Assembly (NCBI RefSeq): GCF_016598575.1
Contig: NZ_CP066801.1
Coordinates: forward strand, 3,286,001 to 3,350,000
DNA: 64,000 nucleotides
Source of the DNA: Streptomyces sp. HSG2
GTDB lineage: Bacteria > Actinomycetota > Actinomycetes > Streptomycetales > Streptomycetaceae
Direction of reading: 5' to 3'
Part shown: piece by piece, positions 56,261 to 64,000 of the stretch
Position numbering within the stretch: the stretch's first letter is position 1
Layout of the letters: each line of letters opens with the position of its first letter
The notes under the pieces: model-generated
The model's database searches: none
What the model saw: only the letters and a program-made list of their open reading frames with translations
What the model was told of the DNA's origin: nothing
Program-made: the position numbers and the translations under genes

Positions 56261-57094
56261 TCAGCGGGCGACCGCCGGAACCCCCCGCCTGTGGGCGGAG
56301 GAGGAAGTCAAGAAGCCCGTGGTGGCGCCGGGACCGGCCGGCGAGAGGGCGAAGGGCCGCGTCGACATCACCGCGTCCTCGCGCAACAGCGTGGTCAGGG
56401 CGGAGATGTCGTACGCCTCGAAGGCCGACACGTACCTGTCCAACAGGGCGCGCTGGCGGGCGTCCTGAGGAGTGGACACGTCGTCGTTCCGCTCGCCGCG
56501 GCGGTCGCTCAGCGTGGCGCGCGCCCGTTGGAGGGCGCTGTTCACGGAGGCGACGGAGGTGTCCAGGAACTCGGCGACCTCGCTCGCACGCCACGCGAGC
56601 ACCTCCCGCAGGATCAGCACCGCGCGCTGCCGGGGCGGCAACCGTCGCAGGGCGGCCAGGAAGGCGAGTCGTACGGACTCCTTCGCCACGGCGGTCTCGG
56701 CCGGATCGTCGGTGGCCGGCAGCACCCGGGAGTCCGGCACCGGTTCCGGCCAGGTGTGGTCGGGGCGGGTGGTGAGCACGGCCCGGGCCAGTGGCGCGGG
56801 CCCCGTCAGGTCGATCGGGCGTGCGCGTCTGCCGCCGGCGGCCAGCAGGTCGAGACAGACGCGGGTGGCGATGCGGTAGAGCCAGGAGCGCAGGCCGGCA
56901 CGGCCCTCGAAGCCGGCGTGGCCGCGCCAGGCACGCACGAGGGTCTCCTGGACGGCGTCCTCGGCTTCGAAGGAGGATCCGAGCATGCGGTGACAGAAGC
57001 CGGTCAGCTCGCGACGGTGGCTCTCCAGCGCCGCGTCCAACCCGGCGTCCGACACCGCCGCGACCGCCGTCCTCGTGTCGTCGTCCACGTCCAT
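56261..57094 (-). CDS. ECF-type sigma factor (SigJ/ECF56-like) with a shortened C-terminal domain
   Basis: A 277-residue protein. Region 2 is 'ELTGFCHRMLGSSFEAEDAVQETLVRAWRGHAGFEG...LRSWLYRIATRVCLDLLA' (about 26-85, cited as a region). Region 4 is 'ALRRLPPRQRAVLILREVLAWRASEVAEFLDTSVASVNSALQRARATL' (about 150-198). A C-terminal SnoaL-like domain begins at 'LLDRYVSAFEAYDISALTTLLREDAVMSTRPFAL', but ends after about 25 more residues without the usual conserved close. Family members normally have about 50 residues more. The ATG at 57094 has purine-rich GGGAGTGGGCGGGCGG upstream; a frame from 57178 is possible. Confidence 0.82.
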   Translation of the reverse strand: MDVDDDTRTAVAAVSDAGLDAALESHRRELTGFCHRMLGSSFEAEDAVQETLVRAWRGHAGFEGRAGLRSWLYRIATRVCLDLLAAGGRRARPIDLTGPAPLARAVLTTRPDHTWPEPVPDSRVLPATDDPAETAVAKESVRLAFLAALRRLPPRQRAVLILREVLAWRASEVAEFLDTSVASVNSALQRARATLSDRRGERNDDVSTPQDARQRALLDRYVSAFEAYDISALTTLLREDAVMSTRPFALSPAGPGATTGFLTSSSAHRRGVPAVAR

Positions 57095-57332
57095 CCGCCC
57101 GCCCACTCCCCGGTCCCCGTCGCACGCCCGAGTGCCCGCGTGCCCTGTAAGCGAGAAGGTACGGCCCGCCACTGACATCGCCCCCTTCGGCGGCGAGACG
57201 TCCGCGTAGGCGCGGAAGCGGCCGGTCGTGTCGTCCGGGGGCCGCCGGATGGGCGGCGGGTGGTCGCCTCGGGGACCGCGGCGAGTTCCCGGTGGGGCGC
57301 CCGGTCGCTTCCCGAGGCCCCCGCCGCCGGAC

Positions 57333-57365
57333 GGCCCGCCCTCCGGCGGCGGGGGAGGGCGGGCC
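57333..57365. terminator. Hairpin in the sigma factor/beta-helix gap
   Basis: A perfect 12-bp stem (GGCCCGCCCTCC / GGAGGGCGGGCC) with a 9-nt loop. A smaller hairpin (CCGCCC / GGGCGG) at 57413-57429 directly follows the beta-helix gene. Both genes are leftward, so these end the beta-helix transcript. The rest of 57095-57453 holds nothing recognised. Confidence 0.65.
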
Positions 57366-57453
57366 GTGGGCGACGGTGGGGGCCGGGGCGCTTCGCGAAA
57401 GCCCCGCTTGGTCCGCCCCCTTCGGGCGGGTGGCGCGACGTTCGAAGCGTTCC

Positions 57454-59001
57454 CTAGTCGAAGCAGATCGCGGTGCTGACGCCGGTGCAGTTGGTGGGGG
57501 AGTTGTCGGTGATGACGTTGGTGCCGTAGGCGTCGATGGTGGCGCCGAAGCTGTTGTCGAGGCCGCCGGGTGCGACGGCGGCGGAGTTGTCCGTGATGGT
57601 GATGTCCGTGAGGCCGACGGTGGGGTCGCCGGTGCGGATGTAGACGCCGCCGGCGCTGCTCGCGAGAGCGCGGTTTCCGGTGACCTCGGTGCGCTGGAGA
57701 GCCAGGTTCGGTCGCGCGTGGATGCCGCCGGCTTCCCCGGTCGTGGCGACATTGTTCTTGATCTTGCTGTCCGCGATCACCGCGTTCCTGGGGGCCCAGA
57801 CGCCTCCCGCGACCAAGGCGGAGTTGCCGGCGACGGTGCTCCTGCGGAGTTGGAGGTCGGTGTCCTGGACGTACACGGCGCCGCCGGTGGAGGTGGCCCT
57901 GTGGTTGAGGAAGGCGCTCTTGTCGATGTCCGTCGTGCCACCGAGAGCGGAGGTGACCGCCGGGCCGAGGTCGGCGGTGTTGTTCTTGAACAGGCTCTTG
58001 GCGATCGTGGTGGCGCCGTTGAAGGTCGCGATGGTGCCCCAGGTGCGGGAGGTGTTGCCGGTGAACTTGGAGGCGGTGATCTCCAGCTTGCTGGCGCCGT
58101 TGTAGACCCCCGCGCCCCTGTTGGCGGAGTTGTCGCGGAAGGTGCTGTTGCGGACGTGGGTGATGCCGTCGCTGTAGATGGCGCCGCCGTAGCTGTTTCC
58201 CCTGCCCCTGTTGCCCTCGAAGGTGACGTGGTCGACGTCGAGGAGGCCGCCGGGGGCGACGTAGGCGCCGCCACCGCCGGGGACGCCGCTGAGGTCGCTC
58301 GCGGTCTTGCCGCCGGACACGGTGAGGTGGCGGAGCTTGAGATCACCGCCGGTGTCGACGCGGAAGACGCGGAACCGGTCGGCGCCCGCGGCCCGGGTGA
58401 TCGTCGCGCCGTTGCCGTCGATGACCATCCGCTGGACCACCACCGGCAACCCGGTCGCGCCGTCGTTCGCGGTCAGGGCGTAGGTGCAGTGCGGGGCGAG
58501 GCTGAGACGTCCACCGCCCTCGGTGTTCGCCGCCGTCATCGCCTCGATCAGCGCGTTCGGATCGCACTCGACCGACACGACCGGACCCCGATCACGCCCG
58601 CCCCCGCCGTCCCGGTCCTCGCCCTCGGCCTCGCCCCGAGGGGCGCCGGCGCCCCGGTGCTCGTCGGGGTTTCCGGCGTGCCGTGCCCAGTAGTCGCCGT
58701 CCCCGTCTCCGCCCCGGTCCGGGTCCCGCTCCTGGTCCTGAGTGGTGGAGGGAGAGTCTCCGCCGCCGGGCGCGGCCCCGGGGTGAGCGGGCCCCTTGAG
58801 GGCGGCGGGAACGTGCTCCGCGCCGGCGGTGGCGGGGATGAGGGTCGCGGTGGTGAGGGCGGTGGCCAGACCGGCCGCCGCCATGACGGCCAGTCTCCGG
58901 CGCCTCCCAGGCGAGGGCGGCCCACCGTCGGGCCGCACCCCCGTGTCCGTGTCGGTCTTCACCGCGGCGTTCGAGGCAGGGCGGTCCTGGGCGTGGGACA
59001 T
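57454..59001 (-). CDS. Secreted right-handed parallel beta-helix protein
   Basis: A 515-residue exported protein. The signal peptide is near residues 32-60 ('RRRRLAVMAAAGLATALTTATLIPATAGA'). A low-complexity Asp/Gly/Arg region runs to about 140. From about 200 onward come repeated coils of the pattern 'GGGAYVAPGGLLDVDHVTFEGN', 'GGAIYSDGITHVRNSTFRDNS' (cited partly), 'GGAVYVQDTDLQLRRSTVAGN' and 'GGIHARPNLALQRTEVTGN', typical of polymorphic outer proteins and pectate-lyase-like folds. No catalytic triad is evident. The ATG at 59001 has AAGGAG 6 nt upstream. It may be a surface adhesin or polysaccharide-binding protein. Confidence 0.85.
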   Translation of the reverse strand: MSHAQDRPASNAAVKTDTDTGVRPDGGPPSPGRRRRLAVMAAAGLATALTTATLIPATAGAEHVPAALKGPAHPGAAPGGGDSPSTTQDQERDPDRGGDGDGDYWARHAGNPDEHRGAGAPRGEAEGEDRDGGGGRDRGPVVSVECDPNALIEAMTAANTEGGGRLSLAPHCTYALTANDGATGLPVVVQRMVIDGNGATITRAAGADRFRVFRVDTGGDLKLRHLTVSGGKTASDLSGVPGGGGAYVAPGGLLDVDHVTFEGNRGRGNSYGGAIYSDGITHVRNSTFRDNSANRGAGVYNGASKLEITASKFTGNTSRTWGTIATFNGATTIAKSLFKNNTADLGPAVTSALGGTTDIDKSAFLNHRATSTGGAVYVQDTDLQLRRSTVAGNSALVAGGVWAPRNAVIADSKIKNNVATTGEAGGIHARPNLALQRTEVTGNRALASSAGGVYIRTGDPTVGLTDITITDNSAAVAPGGLDNSFGATIDAYGTNVITDNSPTNCTGVSTAICFD

Positions 59002-59450
59002 GTCGACTCCTTCGACCGGTGGGGCACATGACGGCGCATCAGTGATGCGGACTCCCCTCGGACGGGGTGTCACATCACGCATCAAAACATGACATAAACG
59101 GAAAATCTGGCCATCAGGAGGTCGTGTCCCGCGCGCACGGAAAAGCGGGATGCCGCGACCGGAGGCCTGTGCCCTGTCAGGAACGCCGCGTCCCTCGGCG
59201 ACGACCCGAACACCCCGGGAGTGGCCCGCGAAGGCAGAGCGTCCTGCTCCGGCTCGTCACCGGTGGGGGATTCGCGCATCCCGCCGCGATCACCCGAGCC
59301 CGTGCCCCGTCGAAGCCGTCAGGCTCGACCTCGGCGCGTCGGACCGACCGCGGAAGTCGGCGATCGGCCCGTGCCCGGGCCGGAGTGAAGGCCGTCGGGC
59401 GCGTGGAAGCGGTCGGCGGCCACGAGCGCCGGTGAGGTCGGACGTCGGGC
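59002..59450. other. Intergenic region with an AT-rich island upstream of the beta-helix gene
   Basis: The first ~115 bp include 59082-59112 (CATCAAAACATGACATAAAC...), far poorer in GC than the surroundings, a likely control region for the leftward beta-helix gene. The remainder to 59450 is ordinary GC-rich sequence with no convincing gene. Confidence 0.4.
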
Positions 59451-60212
59451 TCAGCGCCGGCGCGAGCTGCCGAAGCCGGCGGCCAGGGGCATGCGCAGCC
59501 CCAGAGGGGGCGGCGCCATGAGCGCGTCCTGGACCGGTCGTGCGAGCGGCCGGCCGAACAGTGTGCCCAGGACGAAGTCCACCGCCAACGCGGCGACCTC
59601 GCCGCGATAGTGGTGCAGGGCGTGTCCGTCGGAGTGCGCCTCGAAGCGGCACACCTCGCGGTTGGCCTTCTTCGCTCGGGCGGCGAGCCGGAAGGACAGT
59701 TCGGGGTCGACGCGTTCGTCGTCGGTGCCGTGCACGATCAGCACGCTGCGGCCACCCAGTTGCTTCACCGGCTCGGGCGAACCGGCGCCGTCGTCCTCCG
59801 GCAGCCAAGGGGCGATCGCGACGACGGAGCCGACGGCCTCGTGGCCGGCGGCCCGAAGCGCCGCCCGACCGCCCATGTCATGGCCCAGGAGGCAGACGGG
59901 GACGTCGCCGTAGCGCCGGATCGCCTGGTCGGCCGCTTGGGCGGCGTCCCGTGCCTGCTGTGTGGCGGGGCCGTTCCAGCCCCGGCAACGGTAGTGCACG
60001 ACATGCGCCGCGAGCCCCTCCTCCCGGCCCGCGCGCACCAGTCGCCGTCCCATGCGGAACATGCCCGCGGTGGCCAGGAGCGGTGAGGGCCTGCGGTGGG
60101 AGTGCTCGTCGCCGGCCGGGAGCAGCAGCACCACCCCGCCGACCGGTCCTCGGTACGTGCCCAGCGCCCGGCCCAACCGCGCCCCGGGCGTCGATGTCGC
60201 GTCCTCTGCCAT
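59451..60212 (-). CDS. Alpha/beta hydrolase, dienelactone-hydrolase-like, with Asp at the nucleophile position
   Basis: A 253-residue alpha/beta-hydrolase fold protein: 'GGVVLLLPAGDEHSHRRPSPL' (oxyanion strand) near residue 25, the nucleophile elbow 'CLLGHDMGGRAALRAAG' near 110-126, the acid loop 'VLIVHGTDDERVDPELS' near 158 and a His near 'AHSDGHALHHYRGE' around 195. The elbow reads Gly-His-Asp-Met-Gly, so Asp stands where Ser is usual. That is the arrangement of epoxide hydrolases and haloalkane dehalogenases. Substrate unknown. The ATG at 60212 follows an unremarkable leader. Confidence 0.8.
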   Translation of the reverse strand: MAEDATSTPGARLGRALGTYRGPVGGVVLLLPAGDEHSHRRPSPLLATAGMFRMGRRLVRAGREEGLAAHVVHYRCRGWNGPATQQARDAAQAADQAIRRYGDVPVCLLGHDMGGRAALRAAGHEAVGSVVAIAPWLPEDDGAGSPEPVKQLGGRSVLIVHGTDDERVDPELSFRLAARAKKANREVCRFEAHSDGHALHHYRGEVAALAVDFVLGTLFGRPLARPVQDALMAPPPLGLRMPLAAGFGSSRRR

Positions 60213-60746
60213 GGCGAAACAGTGCCAGAAGCGCGGGTGTACGACACCTGTCCGTGCTGTCCCTGTTGCATCTCGACCGATCGGCCCGCCGCGTCGGGCC
60301 CCGTCGCGGCGTCCTCGGGCCTCGACCGATCCACGGCGATCCGTAGCGGTCGGTTCTGATCGCTCCTGGTGGGGTGGGTCGATCGTGGACGCTCGCGCGT
60401 GGGCGGCCGGCGGAGTACGCGCCCTCCGCCGGCCGGCTTTCCCGGCGAGGAGAGAGTGATGTCGTCCCGAGGGAACACGGGTGAGGTGTCGATCGCTCGG
60501 GCGAATTTCCATCCGGTCCATCCGGAGATCGTGCGTCAATGTGTTGAGATGAGAATTCATTCCTTTCGATGAACGGTCGGACGGGGTCAAGAGTGGGGGC
60601 GCATTCTGGCGCGTCGGTGGAATGTGCGAATTCCTGACCGAGAGGACCGCTCCCATCAGCGGTTTCGTGACCCATCAGGTAGGGATGCCCCTCGTCGGTC
60701 GCCGCGAGGGTGTGGGCGCTTTCACGATCCATTCGCATTTCGATGT
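60213..60746. other. Long intergenic region with reduced GC content
   Basis: From about 60500 the sequence is clearly AT-richer than the chromosome average (for example GTGTTGAGATGAGAATTCATTCC near 60540). No open frame with Streptomyces codon bias was accepted. It may hold complex promoters for the secreted-protein gene downstream. Confidence 0.4.
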
Positions 60747-60776
60747 TTGCGGCGGACACCCCTGGATGTCTACGGT
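60747..60776 (+). promoter_or_regulatory. Promoter of the small secreted protein gene
   Basis: TTGCGG (60747-60752) and TACGGT (60771-60776) are 18 bp apart. The predicted leader of about 35 nt contains GAGGA just before the ATG. Confidence 0.55.
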
Positions 60777-60818
60777 CGAGGACCGCTCACCATCCACACA
60801 TCCCCCTTCGAGGAATTC

Positions 60819-61199
60819 ATGAAGCAGTCTGCTGCCAAGACTCTCGGTGTCGCCGCGCTCGGCGCCGCCTTCGCCGCCACCGGGGCGGGTGCCGCGCAGG
60901 CGGCGCCGGCCACCCCCGACGCCGTCGGCACACTGGAAGGCGTCGCGCGAACCCTCCCCGCCGAGAACGTCTCCCAGGCTCTCCCGGGCGCCGGCCACGC
61001 GCTGACGGAGGGGCAGAACGTCGCCGGTCGAGGCCTGGAGGCGGCCCAGCCCGTCGCCCAGCAGTTGGTCGCCGAGCAGCTCGCCAACGGTCCCACCGAG
61101 CCGCTCACCGGCCTTCTCGGCGGTCTCCCGTTGCAGGGCCTGCCCACCGGCGGCCTCCCGACCGGCGGCCTGCCGGTGAACGGCCTTCCGCTCGGCTGA
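60819..61199 (+). CDS. Small secreted protein with a Gly-Leu-Pro repeat tail
   Basis: A 126-residue protein with a signal peptide (MKQSAAKTLGVAALGAAFAA, cleavage likely after AQA near residue 28), a helical Ala-rich middle ('LPGAGHALTEGQNVAGRGL') and a repeated tail 'GLPTGGLPTGGLPVNGLPLG'. GAGGA stands 5 nt before the ATG. Similar Streptomyces secreted proteins are known as abundant extracellular proteins without assigned function (from memory). No cysteine and no enzyme motif is seen; a structural surface role is possible. Confidence 0.82.
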   Translation: MKQSAAKTLGVAALGAAFAATGAGAAQAAPATPDAVGTLEGVARTLPAENVSQALPGAGHALTEGQNVAGRGLEAAQPVAQQLVAEQLANGPTEPLTGLLGGLPLQGLPTGGLPTGGLPVNGLPLG

Positions 61200-61214
61200 G
61201 CCGACGGTCACCGG

Positions 61215-61247
61215 GCGGGGCGCACCCGTGTCGAGGGTGCGCCCCGC
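61215..61247. terminator. Bidirectional terminator
   Basis: A perfect 13-bp stem (GCGGGGCGCACCC / GGGTGCGCCCCGC) with a 7-nt loop lies between the secreted-protein gene and the convergent PspC gene. Confidence 0.85.
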
Positions 61248-61280
61248 CGCTTACCCGGCGCGCTTCGTGGAGGGGCGTGT

Positions 61281-61490
61281 CTATCGGCGCGTCGCCGCCT
61301 TCCCCTCCGCCGGCAGCAGCAGCCACAGCGCGAGGTAGAGCAGGAACTGCGGGCCCGGCAGCAGGCAGGACAGCACGAAGATCACGCGCATGGTCACCGG
61401 GGAGATGCCGAAACGCAGGGCCAGCGCGGCGCAGACACCGGCGATCACGCGGCCTTGGGTCGGTCGGACGAGGCGGCCGGCGGCGGGCAT
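61281..61490 (-). CDS. PspC-domain membrane protein
   Basis: A 69-residue protein consisting of a PspC domain: 'LVRPTQGRVIAGVCAALALRFGISPVTMRVIFVLS' (about 6-40) with the RxIAGVCAGLA-like signature, then a second hydrophobic helix 'QFLLYLALWLLLPAEG'. PspC domains occur in envelope-stress regulators and cell-wall sensors. The ATG at 61490 has AGGAGA 5 nt upstream. It lies 117 bp downstream of the VanZ gene on the same strand. Confidence 0.9.
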   Translation of the reverse strand: MPAAGRLVRPTQGRVIAGVCAALALRFGISPVTMRVIFVLSCLLPGPQFLLYLALWLLLPAEGKAATRR

Positions 61491-61607
61491 GGGTTCTCCT
61501 CTGTACGGCTTGGTTTCATCCGACGTGCTGGTGCGGGTCCCGCCTCGCGGGGTCCTCACCGCTCGTCCTCTCCCACGCTAGGGCGGCACGAGCGGGCGGG
61601 CGTCGCC

Positions 61608-62246
61608 CTAGGGTGTGATGCGGACCCTGGGAATCGTCGGGGTCCGTCCCTGAGCGGCCTCCCCCGACGGAACCCGCCCTCCCGGCCCTTCCCGTCGGAG
61701 CGGCGAGGCCCTCCGGCGCAGCCGGGACCGGGCGAACGGCACCACGGCCAGGTGGGCCAAGGCCACCCCCGCGATGTTCGGCGGCAGCGAGCCCATGTCG
61801 ACGACCCGCCCCGGCACGCCACTCTGCAGCAACTCGATCGCCAAGGACAGCAACGCCCCCGCACCGACCGTGCGAAGGAGCGATCCCGGCGGGGACGCGT
61901 CGAGTCTGCCGTGCGCCAGCGGAAGCAGCACGCCCAGCGGTGCCAGCAGGGCCAGACCCTCGCCCAGCGGTCGCGCGGCCTCTGGCCAGCCGAGAGCCAG
62001 GTCGGCGCGGACGCCGTCGAGCGGACGCAGATTGGCCGGGAGGACCCAGGGCACGTCCAGCGGACGCAGCGTCAGCCAGGCGACCAACGCGAGGTGAGCG
62101 GTCAACAGGACGCACCCGATGACCCGGAGGCGGGGAGGGACACTGCCGCCGACGACGGAGCCTTGACGCTGCACGCCCACCAAGACGCGACGGGTCGGAA
62201 AATCGGTTCCTGCCCGTACGTCCCCTTCGGCTGAGGCGTGCGCCAC
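61608..62246 (-). CDS. VanZ family membrane protein
   Basis: A 212-residue protein of the VanZ family, with hydrophobic segments 'VIGCVLLTAHLALVAWLTL' near 43-61, 'LGEGLALLAPLGVLLPLAHG' near 94 and 'LLRTVGAGALLSLAIELLQ' near 122, then the conserved 'VPGRVVDMGSLPPNIAGVALAHL' region near 143. The prototype confers low-level teicoplanin resistance, but chromosomal homologues are widespread and unassigned. The GTG at 62246 is used; a GTG at 62174 just before the first helix is a good alternative, as neither has a clear Shine-Dalgarno. Confidence 0.82.
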   Translation of the reverse strand: MAHASAEGDVRAGTDFPTRRVLVGVQRQGSVVGGSVPPRLRVIGCVLLTAHLALVAWLTLRPLDVPWVLPANLRPLDGVRADLALGWPEAARPLGEGLALLAPLGVLLPLAHGRLDASPPGSLLRTVGAGALLSLAIELLQSGVPGRVVDMGSLPPNIAGVALAHLAVVPFARSRLRRRASPLRREGPGGRVPSGEAAQGRTPTIPRVRITP

Positions 62247-62271
62247 ACCCCGGAGGGGGTCGGCCGTGCCC

Positions 62272-62877
62272 TCAGCCCCCGGTGACGCGTCCGGACGGCG
62301 GCTCGTTTCCGCCCGGCCGTGCCCGCACCTCGTCCGTGCAGGTGTAGCGGAGTGGCTCCTCCGTGCCGGGGCCGCCCAACACCACCGAGCCCTCGTCCTC
62401 GGCGGCGGCGGAGTCCGAGAAGGTGCACACGATCTGCGCGAGGGCGTACGAGGTGAGGTCCTCCGGCGAGGTGCCGAGCCGCAGGGTGTCCGCGGGGTCG
62501 CCGCGCCGAGGTCCGCCGACCGTCGTCTCCCGTACGTCGCTGGTGTAGCCGGCCTCCTGCTCGGCGGCCGACGGAGGGGTCGCCAGCTCGTCCAGGAGGG
62601 CCTGCGCGGCCAACACCCTTCGGGAGTCCTCCGATCCGCCGGGTGTCCGCACCGTGCGGTCCACGGCCACCAGCGAGGACCCGCACAGCAGGAACACCCG
62701 CACCGGCACCCCGCCGGCGCTCTCGGAGCGGGAGTCCGACGGCGTCGACGCGCACCTGGCCCGGGACGGGGCGGGACCGTACTCCGTCGGCACCTCCGTG
62801 GCCCGGATACCGCAACCCGCGAGCAGCGTCCCGAGCGCGAGGAGGGCGAGGAGCGCGGGCAGTCGGCGTGTCGTCAT
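62272..62877 (-). CDS. Lipoprotein partner of the AfsQ2 sensor kinase
   Basis: A 201-residue lipoprotein with signal peptide 'RRLPALLALLALGTLLAGC', so the lipidated Cys is near residue 22. Four further Cys (ARCAST, FLLCGSS, QIVCTF, YTCTDE) may form two disulfides. The ATG overlaps the stop of the sensor-kinase gene (ATGA), so the two are made together. In S. coelicolor a lipoprotein gene also follows afsQ2 (from memory). A role as accessory sensor of the kinase's extracytoplasmic domain is inferred, not shown. Confidence 0.85.
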   Translation of the reverse strand: MTTRRLPALLALLALGTLLAGCGIRATEVPTEYGPAPSRARCASTPSDSRSESAGGVPVRVFLLCGSSLVAVDRTVRTPGGSEDSRRVLAAQALLDELATPPSAAEQEAGYTSDVRETTVGGPRRGDPADTLRLGTSPEDLTSYALAQIVCTFSDSAAAEDEGSVVLGGPGTEEPLRYTCTDEVRARPGGNEPPSGRVTGG

Positions 62878-64000
62878 CGTTCCCCTCCGTTCCCCTCCGG
62901 TCCGTCGGGCTCCGGCTCCGCGCGGTCGTCCCGCGACCCGGCGGTGCTCTTGGGGTCGTCCGTTCCCCGGCCGTCGCCACCGTCCGCGCCCGGGAGGGCG
63001 GAGGCGTCCCGGGGCAGCCGCAGCGTGAAGACGGCCCCTCCCTCGGCGGAGTTGGACGCCGTGATCTCCCCGCCGTGGATGTGCGCGTTCTCCAAGGCGA
63101 TGGAGAGGCCGAGGCCGCTGCCCTCGGAGCGCGGGCGGGAGGCGCTGGCCTTGTAGAAGCGGTCGAAGACGTGTGGCAGAACGTCCTCCGGGATGCCGGG
63201 TCCGTGGTCCCGCACCCGGATCGTGACGGCGTCCGGCTCCTCCCGCACGGAGACCCGCACCGGGGACCCGCCGTGTTTGAGGGCGTTGCCGATCAGATTG
63301 GCGACGATCACGTCGAGCCTGCGCGGGTCGAGGCGGGCGTGGACGCCGCGATCGGCGTCCAATTCGACGGCGTCCAGCCACGCCCTGGCGTCCACGCAGG
63401 CGGTGATCTGGTCGGCGACGTCGACGTCGTCGAGGACGAGCCGCGCCGTGCCGGCGTCGAAGCGCGTGACCTCCATGAGGTTCTCGACCAGGTTGTTCAA
63501 CCTCCGCGTCTCGCCCACCACGAGACGCACCGCGGGTTCGATCATCGGGTCGATGCCGCCGCTCTCCGAGTCCAGTTCCTCCTCCAGGACCTCCGTCACG
63601 GCGGTGAGGGCGGTCAGCGGGGTACGGAGCTCGTGGCTCATGTCCGCGACGAAGCGCCGGGACGCCTGTTCCCGGGCGGCCATCTCGCTGACCCTCTTCT
63701 CCAGCGCCGCCGCGGCGCTGTTGAACGTCCTGGACAGATCGGCGAGTTCATCGGTGCCGGACACTCGCAGCCGGGTGTCCAGCCTGCCCTCGCCAAGACG
63801 TCGGGCCGCGACTCCCAGGCGCTGGACCGGCTTGAGGACCGTGGACGCCGCGGCCTGGGCGAGCAGCGCCGAGCCGATCAGCGCCAACGCGGTGGCCACC
63901 CCCAGCGACCACGCCAAGGACTCCAGGTCCTCCGCCTCGGGCTCCAGGGACTTGAACATGTAGCCGGTCGTCCCGCCGCCGATCACCCTGGCACCGGCGA
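62874..64000 (-). CDS. afsQ2: Two-component sensor histidine kinase, probable AfsQ2 (5' end outside the window)
   Basis: The visible 375 residues contain the end of a periplasmic part, a TM helix ('SLGVATALALIGSALLAQAAA'), a HAMP linker ('LDTRLRVSGTDELADLSRTFNSAA'), and the H-box 'RRFVADMSHELRTPLTALT' with the phosphorylated His. The N-box is 'VIVANLIGNALKHGG' and the G-boxes are 'VRDHGPGIPEDV', 'FDRFYKAS' and 'SEGSGLGLSIALE'. The tail after about residue 335 is charged. The position (a few genes from deoA, followed by a lipoprotein gene) matches S. coelicolor afsQ2, whose system with AfsQ1 and SigQ controls antibiotic production on nitrogen-limited media. The response regulator should lie just outside the window. 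Confidence 0.88.
   Translation of the reverse strand, partial: AGARVIGGGTTGYMFKSLEPEAEDLESLAWSLGVATALALIGSALLAQAAASTVLKPVQRLGVAARRLGEGRLDTRLRVSGTDELADLSRTFNSAAAALEKRVSEMAAREQASRRFVADMSHELRTPLTALTAVTEVLEEELDSESGGIDPMIEPAVRLVVGETRRLNNLVENLMEVTRFDAGTARLVLDDVDVADQITACVDARAWLDAVELDADRGVHARLDPRRLDVIVANLIGNALKHGGSPVRVSVREEPDAVTIRVRDHGPGIPEDVLPHVFDRFYKASASRPRSEGSGLGLSIALENAHIHGGEITASNSAEGGAVFTLRLPRDASALPGADGGDGRGTDDPKSTAGSRDDRAEPEPDGPEGNGGER

Noticed and set aside
57179..57453. Plus-strand frame with GGRRMGGG-type repeats as a gene
   Set aside because: Low-complexity Gly/Arg translation produced by the hairpin-rich GC sequence; no Shine-Dalgarno and no homology pattern.

Overview
The window is a block of Streptomyces chromosome core. 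GC content is very high, GTG starts are common, stop-start overlaps are tight, and the gene order runs as in the S. coelicolor region between the purN/purH locus and the afsQ locus (judged from memory of that genome, not by alignment). No phage, IS element, CRISPR array or rRNA/tRNA gene was recognised. Both edges cut genes: a LysR-type regulator on the left and the histidine kinase AfsQ2 on the right.

Layout. 1-6.1 kb: one-carbon and purine metabolism (purN-purH, folD with a DUF3017 partner) plus two small membrane proteins. 6.4-9.1 kb: a membrane-tethered HTH/DUF2690 protein and malate dehydrogenase. 9.5-16.9 kb: an osmoprotection operon with betaine-aldehyde dehydrogenase, a GMC choline-dehydrogenase-like enzyme, and an ABC importer whose permease is two ProW units fused in one chain; it ends in a 20-bp terminator. 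17-22.8 kb: a MocR/PdxR regulator divergent from an AhpD-like protein, glyA behind a ZTP (pfl) riboswitch, trpS, a 2H phosphoesterase and a 62-residue small protein. 22.9-29.4 kb: a DprE1/DprE2-like pair, YihY, a D-Ala-D-Ala carboxypeptidase and a metallophosphoesterase. 29.5-32.9 kb: the sdhCDAB operon. 33.1-40.4 kb: an OHCU decarboxylase that seems to start at CTG, a GH20 hexosaminidase, two unknown proteins, a TetR/DJ-1 pair with matching operators, and an ECF sigma factor coupled to a one-TM protein.

40.8-45.6 kb holds a four-gene nonulosonic-acid (sialic acid/KDN-like) polymer cassette. 45.9-54.4 kb holds an M20 amidohydrolase and a nucleoside uptake and salvage operon (BMP lipoprotein, double-ABC ATPase, two permeases, cytidine deaminase, thymidine phosphorylase); the ATPase seems to start at ATC. 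54.5-57.1 kb has a TetR/saccharopine-dehydrogenase-like divergon and a shortened ECF sigma factor. 57.4-64 kb has secreted and envelope proteins (beta-helix protein, alpha/beta hydrolase, secreted repeat protein, PspC, VanZ) and the AfsQ2 kinase with its lipoprotein partner.

The most unusual points are the two apparently non-canonical start codons with good Shine-Dalgarno sequences, a DprE1 homologue with its key active-site residues replaced, a vertebrate-CMAS-like fusion in the nonulosonate cassette, and a duplicated palindrome that overlaps the nucleoside-operon promoter. All of this rests on reading the sequence; no database search was run.
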